A stretch of DNA of 56,477 bases from Dyella choica (GCF_003977665.1 NZ_RYYV01000023.1:1-56477), one strand, 5' to 3'; shown: positions 27,701-38,800, counted from the stretch's first letter. The notes: generated by a model from the letters alone, not told the origin. Translations and numbers: made by a program.

Positions 27701-30700
27701 CGACTCAACTTCGCTGCGGACGGCTTGTCGCTCGGCAACACGTTCGCCTTGAGTGGCACGACGACATTCGATGTCGCCAATAGCCAGACTGGCACCCTTG
27801 CCGGTGTCATCAGCGACGGCACCGCACCCGGCACTTTGCGGAAAATCGACGGCGGCACGCTGGTGCTCACCGCCACCAATCTCTACAGCGGCGGCACCAC
27901 GATCAGCGGCGGCACTCTGTCGGTATCCAGCGACGGCAACCTCGGCGCCGTCGCGGGCGCCGTCACACTCGATGGCGGCACGCTGCAAGTCACCGGCAAT
28001 ACGTATACCGGCACGAACCGCACCATCAACCTCACCAGCAACGGTGGCGTGATCGACATTGCAGATGCCACCAATGCCTTCACCGTGAGCCAGTCGATCA
28101 GCAGCAACGGCCACCTTGACGTGTCCGGCGCTGGCACACTGCTGCTTACCGGCACCGACCGGTTCGGCGGCGGCATCACGATCGACAACAGCAGCCTGCA
28201 GATCGGTAATGGCGGCAATAGCGGCGCGATCGCCAGCGACATCGTCGATAACGGCACGCTGGTGTTCAACGAAAGCAATGGGGTGCTGTACAGCAATGCC
28301 ATCTCCGGCAACGGCAACCTGATCCAGAAAGGTGCGGGAACGCTGGTCTTGATTGGCAGCAACAGCAGCGCTTTCACCGGTACCACCACGGTGGCGAACG
28401 GTACGCTGCAGGTGGGCTATTCCCCTGCCAGCAACGCCACGCTGGGCGGCAATGTGATCGTGAACACCGGTGCCACGCTCGGCGGCTTCGGCACGATCGG
28501 CGGCAATGTCACGGTGCAATCCGGCGGCAACGTCACGCCAGGCAGCCTCACCGGTACGCTGACCGTGAACGGCAACTTCACTGCCGCACAAGGCAGTGTG
28601 CTGAATCTGTTTCTCGGCGCGCCCGGCGCAAGCTTCCAGACCTTCGGCACCGGCACCAACATGCAGGTGAAGGGCAACCTTGCGCTCAATGGCCTTACGC
28701 TCAATGCCTATAGCTCCAACATGGGGCCGGGCATCTATAACCTGTTCACCTATGGCGGCACGCTGAGCGAGAGCAACGGTGGCATCGTGCTGGGCAACAT
28801 GCCTTCCGGCCAGACGGTGCAGCTGCAGTACCTCACCATCAACCAAGCCAACAAGCAGATCAACCTGATCGACACCACCGGTCTCACCTTGAATGTGTGG
28901 AACGCGAACGGCCAAGCCTCCGCGACGCAGATGGGTGGTGGCAGTGGCACCTGGTCTGCCACATCACAAATGTGGACCGACACCAAGGGCGATACGCCGA
29001 ATATGGCCATGCAACCGCAACCCGGCTTCGCCGTGTTTGGCGGCACGGCAGGCACGGTAACGGTGGATGACGGCAGTGGTCAGGTCATCGCCACCGGTAT
29101 GCAGTTTTTTACCAACGGCTATGTATTGCAGGGCGATGCGCTGAATCTGCTCGCTTTGAGCGGCATCAATCCGGTCACCATCAATGTGGGCGATGGCACC
29201 ACCGCCAGTGCCAGTACCACAGCGACCATCAATAACGTTCTGACGGGCAACATCGACCTAGGCAAGACGGATTACGGCACGCTGATCCTGGGCGGCGTCA
29301 ACACCTACACCGGCAACACCACCATCCAGCAAGGCACGCTGGCGCTCGCCGGCAACGGCAGCATCGCCAACACGTTGTACGTGGAGGTGGATAGCGGCGC
29401 TATCTTCGATATCAGCAATACCGCCCATGGCGCGTCGATTCCTTGGCTGCAAAGCAGCGGCAGCGTGAATCTGGGCAGCCAGACGCTTACTCTGACCAGT
29501 GCTGGCAGATTCGATGGCGTCATCGACGGTTCTGGAGGACTCACTCTCACCAACGGTGTAACGCAGCTCACCGGCGTCAACACCTACAGCGGAATCACCA
29601 CGATCGACGCAGGCGCCGAACTCGACCTGTTGAATGGCGGCAACCTCGCCAACAGCACCATCGACGTCGTCGCGGGTGGCAACTTCAGCATCGAGGGCAC
29701 GAACGGCGGGGCATCGATCGCTTCGTTGCAAGGTAGCGGTAGCGTCAACGCTGGCAGTACCTCGCAAACGCTGAAGTTTACCAACGCAGCCGATACGTTT
29801 AGTGGAGTGATCAGCGGCTACGGCGCGCTCACCTTGTCGGGCGGCACGGAAACACTCACCGGCGCCAACACCTACACAGGTCTCACGACGATCAATGGCG
29901 GCACCCTTGCGCTATCGGGCAACGGCAGCATCGCCAGCTCCCATGTCGTAACGATAAACAGCGGCGGCACGCTGGATATCAGCGGAACCAGCGGTACATC
30001 GATCAGGGCGTTGTCAGGTAGCGGCAGCATCAACCTTGGTGCGCAAACGCTAGCCGTAACGAATGCCATCATGATCAACCCGTTCAGCGGCAGCATCAAC
30101 GGCAGCGGCAACTTGACGCTGGACGGCGGCACCTTGCAACTCTCCGGCAACAACAGCTACACCGGCGTCACCACGATCAACAGTGGCACCACCCTGATGG
30201 GCGATTCGGCACAGGCACTGGATAGCACCTCTGCATTCCATCTCAATGGCGGCACGCTGGAGCTGGTAAACGTCTATCTCACCACTTCTGCGGCGGTGAC
30301 GCTGGGTGCTGGCAGCAATACGATAAGCAACACCGGTTCCAGCCAGCTGCAACTCGATGGCGTGATCAACGGCAACGGCAGCCTGAACTTTACCGGCATC
30401 AACGGCGGCACCCTGATACTGACCAATGCCAGCAACAGCTACCAGGGCGGCACGGTAATCAACAACACGCAGAGCGGCACCTCCGACGTCACCGTCGAGG
30501 CGACCGGCGCCCTGGGCAGTGGGGATGTCACGGTCAATGCAAACAGCGCGCTCGACTTCATCGGCCACGGCAGCAGCATCGTCAGCGCCGGTTCGCGCAC
30601 GATCAACGTCAGCGGCAACGCCTCGATAAGCTTTGGCAACAACACGTCGCTGGGATCGGCCATCATCAACATGGCAGCCGGCTCGTCCGGCACTATCGGC

Positions 30701-33700
30701 GGTGCCGGTATCGGCGCGGCTCAACTCAACAACGCCGGCATGGTAACGGTGTCGGATGCCACAGCGGGCTACGCGGTGCTGACCAATGCCGCCAGCGGTA
30801 CCACGCCGAGCGGGAGCCAGATCGGCAACCCATTCGCCTATACGGGCGGTGTGCTTGGATTCTTTGGCAACAGCGATATGGCCGATGCCACGGTGGTGAA
30901 CAACACCGGCGGCGCAGTATTTCTCACCGGAGTTCCCGGCGATTCCGCCACCATCTCCATCGGCTCGCTCTCCGGCGGTGGCAACATTCTGCTGGGCAGC
31001 AACGACGACGCCAACAACAATCCCCTGCCGCTCACTCTCACGCTTGGCGGACTGAACCAGAACGACACCCTCAGCGGCGTCATCGACGATAGCTCGTTCA
31101 GCGGGCAAAGCACTGGCGACGGCCTGACCAAGATCGGCACCGGCACATTGACGCTGACAGGCAACAACACCTACACCGGCGTCACCACGGTCAGCAACGG
31201 CACGCTGCAGATCGGCAACGGCGGCATCAGTGGCGCGGTGATCGGCAATATCACCGATAACGCCACGCTGGTGTTCAGTCGCAGCGATGCCGTGAGCTAT
31301 GGCGGCACGATCACGGGCAACGGCTCCATCGTGCAGCAAGGCCCAGGTACGTTGACGCTGGATAGTAACAACAGCGCTTTCACTGGCACCACGACAGTGG
31401 CTAACGGCAGCCTGATCGTGGGCAGCACGGTGGGCAACTCCGCGGTACTGGGTGGCAACGTCATCGTCGACAGCGGCGCCACGCTGCTCGGTCTTGGCAC
31501 GATAGGTGGCGACGTCAGCGTAAAAGCCGGCGGCAGCGTCACGCCCGGCACCGCATTCGGCGCGCTGACGGTAAACGGAGACTTCACTGCCGCCCAGAAC
31601 AGCGTGCTCAACGAATCGTTCGGCGCCCCTGCGGCGAATTTCCAGAGCTTTGGCAGCGGCACCAGCGTACGAGTGGGCGGCAACCTTTCGCTCAATGGCG
31701 TTATCCTCAATGTGACCGATGCCGGCAGCATGGGGCCGGGCCTGTACAACGTGTTCACCTACGGCGGCACGCTGAGCGAAAGCAACGGGGGTATCACGCT
31801 AGGCAATGCGCCCGCTGGCCAGACTCTGCAATTACAGAACCTGACGGCGGGCAAGCAGATCAACCTGATCGATACCAGTGGCCTCACCTTGAATGTGTGG
31901 AACGCGAACGGCCAAGCCTCCGCGACGCAGATGGGCGGCGGCAGCGGCACCTGGTCCACCACGTCGCAAATGTGGACCGACAGCAGCGGCGCTACACCGA
32001 ACGTGGCGATCCAACCGCAACCCGGCTTTGCGGTGTTTGGCGGCACGGCGGGCACGGTAACGGTGGATAACGGCAGCGGCCAGGTCAGCGCCACCGGCAT
32101 GCAATTCGATGTGGATGGCTACACGCTTACCGGTGACTCGCTCGTGCTGACGGGCAGCAACGGCAGCGCACCGGTTATTCGCGTGGGCGATGGCAGTAGT
32201 GCCGGCGCCAGCATGACGGCCACGATCAACAACGTGCTCACCGGCACCGGTGGATTGGCAAAGAGCGATCTCGGCACATTGGTGCTTGCGGGCAACAACA
32301 CCTACACCGGCGGCACCACGATCAACGCTGGCCGCTTGCAAATCGGTAACGGCGGCAACACCGGTGCGATAGTCGGCAACGTCGTCAACAACGGTGCGCT
32401 GTTGTTCGACCGCAGCGATGCTGTCAACTTTGGCGGCTTTATTTCCGGTAGCGGTTCGATCAGCCAGATCGGCGCAGGTAGCGTGACGCTTACCAGCGCC
32501 AATACTTATACCGGCAGCACTTCGATCAGTGCCGGCACGTTGGCCTTGTCAGGCAGCGGCAGCATCGCCAGTTCCAGCAACGTAAGCGTAGCCAACGGGG
32601 CAAGCTTAGATATCAGCGGCAGCGCCAACGATGTATCGATCACCTCGCTGAGCGGCAATGGCGGTGTGAATCTCGGCGGCCGGACGCTGTCCCTTACCCA
32701 AGCCAACGGCAGCTTCAGTGGTGTCATCCGTGGCAGCGGCGGCCTGACGCTGGCAAGCGGCCATGAAACACTCGCCGGCGCCAACACCTATACCGGAGCC
32801 ACGACGATCGCCAGCAATGCCACGCTGACACTGACGAGCAGCCTGTCGGATTCCAGCAGTGTCATCAATCACGGCACGCTCGATGTATCGGCGAGCACGG
32901 CGGATGTATCGATGAACAATCTCAATGGCGATGGCGTGGTCGTCCTCGGCAACAACTCGCTGACCTTGAGCCACGTCACGGGTAGTTATACCGGTGTCAT
33001 CACGGGCAACGGCGGCCTGGTGCTGTCGGACGGCAGCGAATCGCTCACCGGCGTCAACACCTACCATGGTGGAACCACGATAAACAACAGCGTGTTGTCG
33101 GTAGCCAGTGATGCCAGCCTTGGCGCGGCAAGCGGTGCATTGACTATCAATGGTGGCACGCTGGCCGTCACGGGCCATACTTTTAGCGGTACGGCGCGTG
33201 CGATAACGCTTGGCAGCAGCGGTGGCAATCTGAATATCACGGATGCCATGAACAGCTTCACCGTCAGCCAGGCAGTAGGCGGCAGCGGCGCGTTGACCAA
33301 GTCCGGCCTTGGCAGCCTCATCCTCACGGGCAACAACAGCTATGGCGGTGGCACCACGATCAGCGCGGGCAGCTTGCAGATCGGCAATGGTGGTACTACC
33401 GGCGCGGTGACCGGCGATGTCGTCGACAACGGCATGCTGATTTTTGACCGCAGCGATGCGGTGAGTTTCAGCGGCAAGATTTCCGGTGGCGGCTCGCTTA
33501 CCAAGCAAGGCAGCGGCACGCTGACGCTGACTGGCACAAACAGCTATGCGGGCGCCACCATCATCAGTGCGGGCGGCCTGATTGTTGACAGCAGCAGTCT
33601 GCCCGGTGCCGTTACCGACCATGCGAACCTGGTTTTCAACCAGACCAATCATGGCATTTTCCATGGCGCGATCGACGGCAACGGCACGATCACCAAGACG

Positions 33701-35302
33701 GGTGCGGGACTGCTGATTCTGGACAGCAACAGCAGCAGCTTTACCGGCGTCACCACCGTGCAGAACGGCACGCTGGAAGTTGGCGATGCGGCCACTCCCT
33801 CGGCTTATCTCGGTGGCAACGTCACCGTGGATAGCGGCGCCATGCTGCGTGGCCATGGCACTATCGGCGGCAGCGTGACCAATACCGGCACGGTATGGGC
33901 GGGTGGCTCGATCGGTACGCTCACCGTGAAGGGCAACTACATGCAAGCCGCCAACGGCGCACTGGAAGTGGAGGCAACGCCTGACGGACAGGCCAGCCTG
34001 GTCACCGTGGGCGGCGCCGCCAATCTGGCTGGCAGTGCCTTGGTGGTGGCTGACGGCGGGAACTGGCTGCCACGCACCCAATACACCATTCTTACCGCCG
34101 CAGGTGGAGTGAGCGGACAGTTCGCCTCTGCCAGCAGCAACTTCGTATTCCTGACACCGACATTGAGTTACGGCAGCAACGATGTGACCTTGACCCTGCA
34201 AAGGAACAACATCGATTTCACTGCGGTGGCGAAAACGCCAAACGAAGTCGCCGTGGCCACCAGCCTCGACAAGCTGAACTACGGCAACGTCATCTACGAT
34301 GCCCTGTTGCTGTCGGATGCCAACACCTCGCGCAAGGCTTTCGATCAGATGAGCGGCGAAATCCATGCCTCGGTCCGTACCGCCATCATGGACGACGAGC
34401 GTAATCTGCGCGATGCCGTCACGATTCATCTGCTGGATTGGACGCAGGCCAGCAGCGGCCAGATGGGTCAGATGGACAACGGCAGCACCGTGTGGACTGA
34501 GGCAACAGCCCGCGGCGGCAATCATCAGGGCGATGGCAATGCGTCCACACTCAATGCCAACGGCAGCGGCATGCTGCTTGGCATGGACGCGCCCCTGGGC
34601 GACGTCGCGCGCATAGGTGGCCTGATCGGCACAAGCAATCTTTCCGACAGCGTCGACGCGCTGGCTTCTTCTGCGCATGTACATACCCGTCACGCCGGTT
34701 TGTACGCCAGCTTGCAGACCGGCGGGTTCCGCCTGATGGGGGGCGCGTTCTACGGTTGGCAGAGCGTGGACGCCGATCGCCATATCGGCCTCCCCAGCGC
34801 AGCCGGCATCAACACCAGCCGATCCAATGCCAATACCGTGCATGCCTATTTGGACGGCAGCTATGGGTTCACGTCGAGCCACGGCACGCTGGCACCGTTC
34901 GTTGACCTGGCCGCACAGCGGCTGCATACGGACACTTTCACCGAGTCCGGTACGGCAGCCGCGCTCAAAGGCGATGCACAGAACAACACACAGACCTATG
35001 GGACCTTAGGTTTGCGCGGGGCGCTGCAGCTGAACCCGCAAGGCACCGTGCAAGCGCACGCCAGCCTGGGCTGGCAGCATGCATGGGGCGATACTAATGC
35101 CACCGCCGCCATGCAGTTGAGCAGCGGCAGTGATGCATTCACCGTGCAAGGCGTACCCGTGGCGCACAATGCCATGGCCATCACCGCGGGCATGCGCATC
35201 CTCGCCACACCCCACTTCTCGCTGGATGCGACCTACAACGGACAGTTCGCTCACCGCATCAACGATCAGGCCGCGCACCTGAGCCTTACTTACTCGTTCT
35301 GA
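24719..35302 (+). CDS. Giant ESPR/PATR autotransporter (type Va-like surface protein)
   Basis: A 3527-residue surface protein starting at GTG 24719 after a GACAGGGG ribosome binding site. Residues 1-24 form an extended signal peptide region (IYRLVWNRATGTVQVASELA), and the signal core with AMACAAALGLALSFTPALA ends near residue 65. Residues about 70-350 are a Gly-rich block of roughly 40-residue repeats with the theme NxGSIxGGAGGxGG. Residues about 380-3130 are many autotransporter-associated beta-strand repeats (GxNTYTGxTTI, GxLxLSGxGSI, DNGTLVFDRSD). Near residue 3207 FDQMSGEIHASVRTA introduces the C-terminal barrel (about 3255-3527), which ends in the expected aromatic residue (LTYSF). Two long internal modules are near-duplicates. 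The passenger should form a very long beta-helix on the cell surface, probably an adhesin. No protease motif is seen. Confidence 0.93.
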   Translation: MNRIYRLVWNRATGTVQVASELAHAPRGGTQSTSDTPLPRNRALAMACAAALGLALSFTPALAAAGCTAIASVTGTAGAAGGSGTNGVNGGPGHDGTNGGDVAAAGSSQAFCIGTGSQVVGGIGGTAGYGGDGLGIPGQPNVPLGGNGGTGGNGGYGIRGTGAFQLGNVGSITGGAGGNGGGGGEGAGGYSGNGGNGGAGGTALGGTGFNLTTTGTITGGAGGMGGHAGFRDPHWGSAGAGGQGGAAINSTGTSNIINIGSIVGGAGGLGGEGYNGIGLGGTGGAGVTGSGFVFYNAGSIAGGAGGRGGYAFVNGTSGNGGTGGAGILGSNLTITNVGSISGGQAGAAGNTAHQKSPGEPGTSGDAVHFTGGNSTLTLQSGSVLNGVVEIDSGSTATIDANAAGLDLNGGTLGSNALIVNGTANVNVNTPAFAISGNISGSGTLNIAGTGNTITLGAVNIGTLTSEASTTLGNNVTSNGGGQTFGNAVSITNDITLTDNQNGNIDFSSTIDGSHDLTISTAGKSTFDGAVGSTAALSNITVTSGGIELDKSWTISGTASLTSTGGIAELPNATLSASLLTGGSTGSTTLDTNTNAIQQIGSFSANGFSLVNGQNLAVINGSMLDGGAGDVSLSTTNGNISVNQGATVKGANITLTPNGFTDLSGTLSTTGTITSNSLLQVETGSSIVGNLANIGGISFVNSTSIPLAGVISGGGDVTLQNGSNVAFQGVNTYTGATVLNGGNLVLSGSGSIAMSNSVLVGSSSTLDISGTNSGASITTLAGGGKVMLGGQTLTLTSAQDDTYKGIMSGTGRLVLSGGTEIFTGANTYTGGTTIDSGSTLQLGSGGTSGSVVGDITDNGTLAFYRSDAFTFAGTISGSGKLVQQGSGTLVLTGANAYAGGTTISSGTLQIGNGGTTGSITGNIIDNGTLVFDRSDTVTFSNTLTGSGSLVQQGSGTLILTGDAAFSGGVQIDAGAVAAGSNLALGTGGASMATGTRLNFAADGLSLGNTFALSGTTTFDVANSQTGTLAGVISDGTAPGTLRKIDGGTLVLTATNLYSGGTTISGGTLSVSSDGNLGAVAGAVTLDGGTLQVTGNTYTGTNRTINLTSNGGVIDIADATNAFTVSQSISSNGHLDVSGAGTLLLTGTDRFGGGITIDNSSLQIGNGGNSGAIASDIVDNGTLVFNESNGVLYSNAISGNGNLIQKGAGTLVLIGSNSSAFTGTTTVANGTLQVGYSPASNATLGGNVIVNTGATLGGFGTIGGNVTVQSGGNVTPGSLTGTLTVNGNFTAAQGSVLNLFLGAPGASFQTFGTGTNMQVKGNLALNGLTLNAYSSNMGPGIYNLFTYGGTLSESNGGIVLGNMPSGQTVQLQYLTINQANKQINLIDTTGLTLNVWNANGQASATQMGGGSGTWSATSQMWTDTKGDTPNMAMQPQPGFAVFGGTAGTVTVDDGSGQVIATGMQFFTNGYVLQGDALNLLALSGINPVTINVGDGTTASASTTATINNVLTGNIDLGKTDYGTLILGGVNTYTGNTTIQQGTLALAGNGSIANTLYVEVDSGAIFDISNTAHGASIPWLQSSGSVNLGSQTLTLTSAGRFDGVIDGSGGLTLTNGVTQLTGVNTYSGITTIDAGAELDLLNGGNLANSTIDVVAGGNFSIEGTNGGASIASLQGSGSVNAGSTSQTLKFTNAADTFSGVISGYGALTLSGGTETLTGANTYTGLTTINGGTLALSGNGSIASSHVVTINSGGTLDISGTSGTSIRALSGSGSINLGAQTLAVTNAIMINPFSGSINGSGNLTLDGGTLQLSGNNSYTGVTTINSGTTLMGDSAQALDSTSAFHLNGGTLELVNVYLTTSAAVTLGAGSNTISNTGSSQLQLDGVINGNGSLNFTGINGGTLILTNASNSYQGGTVINNTQSGTSDVTVEATGALGSGDVTVNANSALDFIGHGSSIVSAGSRTINVSGNASISFGNNTSLGSAIINMAAGSSGTIGGAGIGAAQLNNAGMVTVSDATAGYAVLTNAASGTTPSGSQIGNPFAYTGGVLGFFGNSDMADATVVNNTGGAVFLTGVPGDSATISIGSLSGGGNILLGSNDDANNNPLPLTLTLGGLNQNDTLSGVIDDSSFSGQSTGDGLTKIGTGTLTLTGNNTYTGVTTVSNGTLQIGNGGISGAVIGNITDNATLVFSRSDAVSYGGTITGNGSIVQQGPGTLTLDSNNSAFTGTTTVANGSLIVGSTVGNSAVLGGNVIVDSGATLLGLGTIGGDVSVKAGGSVTPGTAFGALTVNGDFTAAQNSVLNESFGAPAANFQSFGSGTSVRVGGNLSLNGVILNVTDAGSMGPGLYNVFTYGGTLSESNGGITLGNAPAGQTLQLQNLTAGKQINLIDTSGLTLNVWNANGQASATQMGGGSGTWSTTSQMWTDSSGATPNVAIQPQPGFAVFGGTAGTVTVDNGSGQVSATGMQFDVDGYTLTGDSLVLTGSNGSAPVIRVGDGSSAGASMTATINNVLTGTGGLAKSDLGTLVLAGNNTYTGGTTINAGRLQIGNGGNTGAIVGNVVNNGALLFDRSDAVNFGGFISGSGSISQIGAGSVTLTSANTYTGSTSISAGTLALSGSGSIASSSNVSVANGASLDISGSANDVSITSLSGNGGVNLGGRTLSLTQANGSFSGVIRGSGGLTLASGHETLAGANTYTGATTIASNATLTLTSSLSDSSSVINHGTLDVSASTADVSMNNLNGDGVVVLGNNSLTLSHVTGSYTGVITGNGGLVLSDGSESLTGVNTYHGGTTINNSVLSVASDASLGAASGALTINGGTLAVTGHTFSGTARAITLGSSGGNLNITDAMNSFTVSQAVGGSGALTKSGLGSLILTGNNSYGGGTTISAGSLQIGNGGTTGAVTGDVVDNGMLIFDRSDAVSFSGKISGGGSLTKQGSGTLTLTGTNSYAGATIISAGGLIVDSSSLPGAVTDHANLVFNQTNHGIFHGAIDGNGTITKTGAGLLILDSNSSSFTGVTTVQNGTLEVGDAATPSAYLGGNVTVDSGAMLRGHGTIGGSVTNTGTVWAGGSIGTLTVKGNYMQAANGALEVEATPDGQASLVTVGGAANLAGSALVVADGGNWLPRTQYTILTAAGGVSGQFASASSNFVFLTPTLSYGSNDVTLTLQRNNIDFTAVAKTPNEVAVATSLDKLNYGNVIYDALLLSDANTSRKAFDQMSGEIHASVRTAIMDDERNLRDAVTIHLLDWTQASSGQMGQMDNGSTVWTEATARGGNHQGDGNASTLNANGSGMLLGMDAPLGDVARIGGLIGTSNLSDSVDALASSAHVHTRHAGLYASLQTGGFRLMGGAFYGWQSVDADRHIGLPSAAGINTSRSNANTVHAYLDGSYGFTSSHGTLAPFVDLAAQRLHTDTFTESGTAAALKGDAQNNTQTYGTLGLRGALQLNPQGTVQAHASLGWQHAWGDTNATAAMQLSSGSDAFTVQGVPVAHNAMAITAGMRILATPHFSLDATYNGQFAHRINDQAAHLSLTYSF

Positions 35303-35339
35303 ACCGATGGGCGCATTGCCAAAGCAGGTACGCCCAACG

Positions 35340-35408
35340 CGTAGGCTGGGATGGCAATCCCAGCATCGAGGTGTCGCGTGCAAAGCTGGGATTGTCATCC
35401 CAGCCTAC
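35340..35408. repeat. REP-like double-hairpin palindrome, copy 4
   Basis: CGTAGGCTGGGATGGCAATCC arm, short spacer, then GCTGGGATTGTCATCCCAGC and CCTAC. Both arms are of the GGGAT type. It lies 37 bases beyond the autotransporter stop codon. Confidence 0.8.
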
Positions 35409-35434
35409 TCGCTGCACAGCGCCCTCAACTCCAG

Positions 35435-35470
35435 AAAAGCTTAAGGCCAGCTCTGAGAGCTGGCCTTAAG
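35435..35470 (-). terminator. Terminator of the second tRNA-Gly
   Basis: A perfect 14-base-pair stem (CTTAAGGCCAGCTC/GAGCTGGCCTTAAG) with a three-base loop, followed on the minus strand by CTTTTC. Confidence 0.75.
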
Positions 35471-35492
35471 GGATGGTGCAGTCACCAAATTC

Positions 35493-35568
<76 letters not shown>

Positions 35569-35819
35569 ACTGGAGCCGCCCATTTTATCGCCTGGATTCG
35601 ATTCGTCAAGCGCCCCAAACCCGCCGTATTCATTTCCTTCACACAGTTCCAGCGAGCCTTGGCGGGTTCGGGGGATGGCATCCTGCCTGGCTGCGGTCTC
35701 CTGGCTTTCAGGCATTCACCGGCCAAATGGCTACGTGCGGCCGCAATACGACCACGGGGGACCTGCTACAGAGTCGTTTTCAAGTTTGGTCGGTATGGGG
35801 CGGTAACAGGGGATCGCCA

Positions 35820-38800
35820 ATGAATGCCAAGGATTTCCATTTTGGTGGATGGCTGGTGGAGCCATCCACGTGCACGCTGTGCCGCGATGGCGAACGCGTG
35901 CAGGTCGAACCCCGCGCAATGGACGTGCTGGTGTCGCTGTGCGAGCAAGCCGGTCAGGTCCTCAGCGCCGACGAACTGCTGCGTCGTTGCTGGCCTGGGG
36001 TGATCGTCGGCGAAAACCAGGTCCACAAGGTTATGACGCAATTGCGGCGCGCGCTGGGCGACAGCGCGGGCCAACCTGTGTATATCGAGAATGTGCGCAA
36101 GCGCGGCTACCGCACCTTGGCACAGGTATCGCTGGCCCCCGGCGGAGCCACGCCGGTCAACAGCAAGGGTTGGTCGGCTGGATCGCCCTATGTTGGCCTC
36201 GATGCCTTCAGCGCAGAGCATGCATCCGTCTTCTTCGGCCGCGATACGGCGATCCAGCAATTGCACGCTGCGGTGTTGGCACAAGTGCGAACCGGATGCG
36301 CTTTCGTGCTCGTACTCGGGCCGAGCGGTTGTGGCAAAACCTCGCTGGTCCAGGCGGGACTGTTGCCGGCGCTAGGCCGTTACGATGAAAACATCCAAGT
36401 GGTCGCTTCCACGACCCTCGACCTTGGCGGTATCGGCGACGCCAGCCTGCTCACCTCGTTGGGTGCCGGGCTGATCGACCTGGACGTCGACGGCAAGCCC
36501 TTGCTGGAAGGCCATAGTGCCGACGGTCTTGGGATGAAGCTGCTGCAAACACCCGATGCGGTGCTGGGTGCACTGAGGTACTTCAACGTACGCCAGCCAC
36601 AGGCGCGCGCTGTGTTGTTCGTGGATCGGCTTGAGGCAATCTTCTCGGCACCGGCCGTAGAAGATACGCAACGCCAGCAGTTCCTTGCCACCCTCAAGGT
36701 ACTGGCTCGCAGCGGCGCCTTCATCGTGCTCGCCGCTTGCCGCAACGACTTCTACCCGCATGTCGCCAAACAGCCGTTACTGATGGAAGCAAAGGCCACC
36801 GGCGGGCATTTCGACTTGCTTCCGCCTACCCGCGCCGAGATCGCGCTGATGGTGCGCCTGCCGGCGGAAGCGGCGGGGCTTCGCTTCGGCCTTGATCAAG
36901 TCACTCGCGCTCGGCTGGACGACGTGCTTTGCAACGATGCCGCCAACAGCCCCGACGCCCTGCCGTTGATGCAATACACGCTGCAGGAACTTTATCTGCA
37001 ACGCGACAAGATTGGTGATTTAACCATAGCGGCGTACCGCCGCCTGGGCGGTATCGAAGGTGCGCTGGGAAGGCGTGCCGAGACCACGCTAGCCGGCCTT
37101 CCCCATACCGTGCAATCCACCTTGCCACGCATCCTTTCACTGCTGGTGAGACTGAGCGCCAGCGACGACACGGTCAGCGGCCATCATGCTCCCTGGTCGA
37201 CTCTGCAGAACGAAGCCGAGCGGGCGCTAGTGAACACGCTGGTGGAACAGCGCCTGTTCGTCAGCCTGATCGCAGACGAGCAACCGGTATTCGGCGTTGC
37301 GCACGAAGCGTTGTTGCGGCAATGGCCGCGCGTCGCGGAGTGGATCGCAGCGCATCGGCAGGCATTACGCACTCGCAGCCGCATCGAAAGCCTGACCCAG
37401 CTTTGGCTGGGCGACAACCGGCACGTCCACCGCCTGCTGTCGCGAGGGCGGCAACTGGAAGAAGCTCGTGAGCTGGTTGAGCAGACGACGATACCGCTTA
37501 GTGCAGAGGTGCGCGCCTTCATCGCTGCGTCTGTCCGCCGCGTGAAGCATGCAGAACGGCTGCGACTCCTTGTGGTTGCTGCTTTTGCCGCGCTAGGTCT
37601 GGTCGCCGGAAGTTTCGGTCTGATTGCCCATCGGGCATCCATCGTCGCCAAACAACGTCAACGGGAAGCGGAAGGCTTGATGGGCTATATGCTCGGGGAG
37701 CTGGCCGACAAGCTCCGGCCACTGGGGAAACTCGATCTGCTTGGCGGCGTAGGCAGCAAAGCGCTGTATTACTTGCGTCAGCAACGGCCGGAGGATCTTT
37801 CGCCTGCTGCACGAGAACAACAGGCGCTCGCCCTGCAAACCATTGCCGAAGTAGCACGCGCCCATGGCAACTCCGACGGCGCCCGTGATGCCTTGCTGCA
37901 AGCCAAGACCCTGCTGGATAGCAATCTGGCACAGCATCTGGAGAGCTCTGCGCTGCTGAAGGATCTAGGTGCCGACGCCTTCTGGTTGGGGCAGATCCGT
38001 CTAGACCAGGGCGATCTCGATGGCGCGGAACGGTATTTTCGGCAATATCTTTACTACTCCGATCGCATGAGTGCCCGCGAGCCCGAGAATGTCGATGCGT
38101 GGATCGAAGTGTCCTATGCACGCAACAGTCTTGGCTCCGTCGCGCGGGCGCGGGGCGACGAAGCCGGTGCCGCAAGGGAGTTCGAGGCATCCATCCAATT
38201 GAAGCGCCGCGCACTGACCAAACACCCGAATGATCGTGGCCTGCGCGCCGAGCTCGCCGACAGCCTGTCCTGGCTAGCCTCGGCCCGGCAGGCGAATGGC
38301 GATCTGCAGGAGGCATTGTCTCTCTACGAGCAAGAGCAAACGGAGTTGCGGGCCTTGCAGGTAGCGGCGCCCGCCGAATACCAATGGACCTATCGCCTGG
38401 TTGCCGCACTGCAGCTTCATGCCGAACTGCTGATCAACATGGGCGAGGATCGCCAGGCAGCGATGGAGCTTCATTCGGCCGAGCCCCTGGTCCATGCACT
38501 GCTGCAACACGACGCGGATAACCGGTTATGGCAACGCACGGCGATCAAACTGGATCTGCTCGAAAACATGGTTCTCGACGATCTTGGCCAATCGCAGCAA
38601 GCATTGTCAGGAGATCTCGCCGTTGCAACCAAGTTGTCGGCATTGACGCGGCTCGACCCCAAGAATACGAACTGGCGGACACTAGAAGCTGCCACTCACA
38701 TCAAGGTCGCCGAGTCGCTGCTGCAGCTCAACCATCCAGAAGACGCGCTAACGCAGCTAAGCACCGCGCTGACGATGATGAAAAACGTCAACGGCACGAA

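Noticed and set aside
27296-34927. Long open frames antisense to the autotransporter (539, 429 and 773 codons and several shorter ones)
   Set aside because: They come from the repetitive GC-rich coding strand, carry no recognisable domain, repeat the same low-complexity pattern as the sense repeats and have no ribosome binding sites.
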